A DNA stretch of 34,386 nucleotides from Chloroflexota bacterium (GTDB taxonomy: Bacteria > Chloroflexota > Dehalococcoidia > JACVQG01 > JAHKAY01), in assembly GCA_018825785.1 (NCBI GenBank), contig JAHKAY010000045.1:1-34386 (forward strand). Direction: 5' to 3'. A program made the position numbers and the translations under genes. Numbering within the stretch: position 1 is the stretch's first letter; every line of letters starts with the position of its first letter. The notes beneath the pieces are model-generated. The model saw nothing but the letters and a program-made list of their open reading frames with translations, was not told the DNA's origin and did not search any database. Shown piece after piece: positions 33,976 to 34,386 of this stretch.

Positions 33976-34386
33976 CAGCGAGTTTCAACGCCGCCTCTTC
34001 GAGCAAGGAACAACTCCTCCCTAGGCTTTGATGGCTCTTCCACCCAGCTCCCGGGGCCGCTCCTTGCCGTGACCATGCCTGAATTCTCTGGGGCTTTTTC
34101 CTGGGCTCTATGCTGAAGAAGTGAAATAGCTAATTCCCTTTCTTAAACTTTCCTTCCTTTTGTTCCACAATGAAGCTGTAGCTTTGACAGTTACACCTTA
34201 ACAACTGAATAGGGCAAGGGGATAGGGCGAGGGGATATGCCCCTGAACCCTATCAGGGGAGATGGCACTCCCCGCCCATAGGCCAGCAAGCCCTTAAAGC
34301 AAGGGCTGAACGAATGACCCCGCCGATGTATGGCCGATAGCTGACCCCCTGGGGCATATAGCAGTTGAACGGGGGCCGTAGCAAGC
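33976..34386. other. Non-coding end region with hairpins
   Basis: This 410-nt stretch has no gene that I can support. It contains hairpins CCCCTGA-6-TCAGGGG (34241-34260) and AGCCCTT-AAAGC-AAGGGCT (34289-34307), near GGGGATAGGGCGAGGGGATA. The first half is AT-richer with pyrimidine runs, the end GC-rich. It may be part of a structured RNA or the start of the next element, cut by the window edge. Confidence 0.4.

Noticed and set aside
34140-34386. Group I or II intron or known structured RNA at the right edge
   Set aside because: No conserved intron core or known RNA signature can be recognised; only hairpins are visible.

Overview
The window is a GC-rich bacterial chromosome segment. Two proline/threonine-rich lipoproteins, an HspR-controlled dnaJ-hspR-clp heat-shock operon and the general style of the genes suggest Chloroflexota, probably a Dehalococcoidia-like lineage. 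That placement is inference; there is no rRNA here to settle it.

Layout. (1) 1-1170: debris of mobile elements (a transposase head joined to a serine-recombinase tail) and an orphan DUF5343 gene on the minus strand. (2) 1195-3221: a gyrB-type topoisomerase subunit with its own promoter. (3) 3222-4870: an AT-richer accessory patch that starts at a tRNA 3'-end-like fragment. It carries two unknown genes and a RelE/ParE-type toxin with its ribbon-helix-helix antitoxin; the antitoxin promoter overlaps an inverted repeat. (4) 4916-9709, minus strand: lspA-rluD-gltX with 4-nt overlaps, a lipoprotein and rarA. (5) 9764-9837: a folded inverted-repeat element just before coaE. (6) 10506-14199: a heat-shock operon, dnaJ-like, hspR and a Clp AAA+ unfoldase, behind an HspR-type (HAIR-like) operator and a consensus promoter that leaves almost no leader. 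(7) 14460-18078: PIN-TRAM protein, ispD, ispF and cysS, overlapping; ispF has no ordinary start codon where its conserved N-terminus begins. (8) 22070 down to 18101, minus strand: xerD, an RpiB-like gene, a small membrane protein, pcm, gatB and secG, tightly packed. (9) 22210-26291: a lipoprotein, a DegV protein, a LiaF-like membrane protein, LemA and HtpX, mostly behind recognisable promoters. (10) 26269-29660: an MFS transporter divergent from a MoeB/ThiF-type E1 enzyme and an M20 peptidase. (11) 29746-34386: tRNA-Pro(GGG), followed at once by a tyrosine integrase and an accessory region. That region holds a zinc-ribbon protein translationally coupled to the integrase, a KGG-like small protein, a second tyrosine recombinase with a zinc ribbon inserted in its catalytic domain, a hypothetical protein and a GIY-YIG nuclease. 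It looks like an integrated element whose far end lies outside the window.

How it works together: most of the window is housekeeping (translation, isoprenoid precursors, cofactors, membrane-protein biogenesis, proteostasis). The accessory DNA sits in three places: the left end, the patch after gyrB, and the tRNA-Pro island. The most unusual observations are the zinc-ribbon recombinase and the integrase-coupled zinc-ribbon protein, the ispF start, and the near-leaderless heat-shock promoter with its HspR-type operator.
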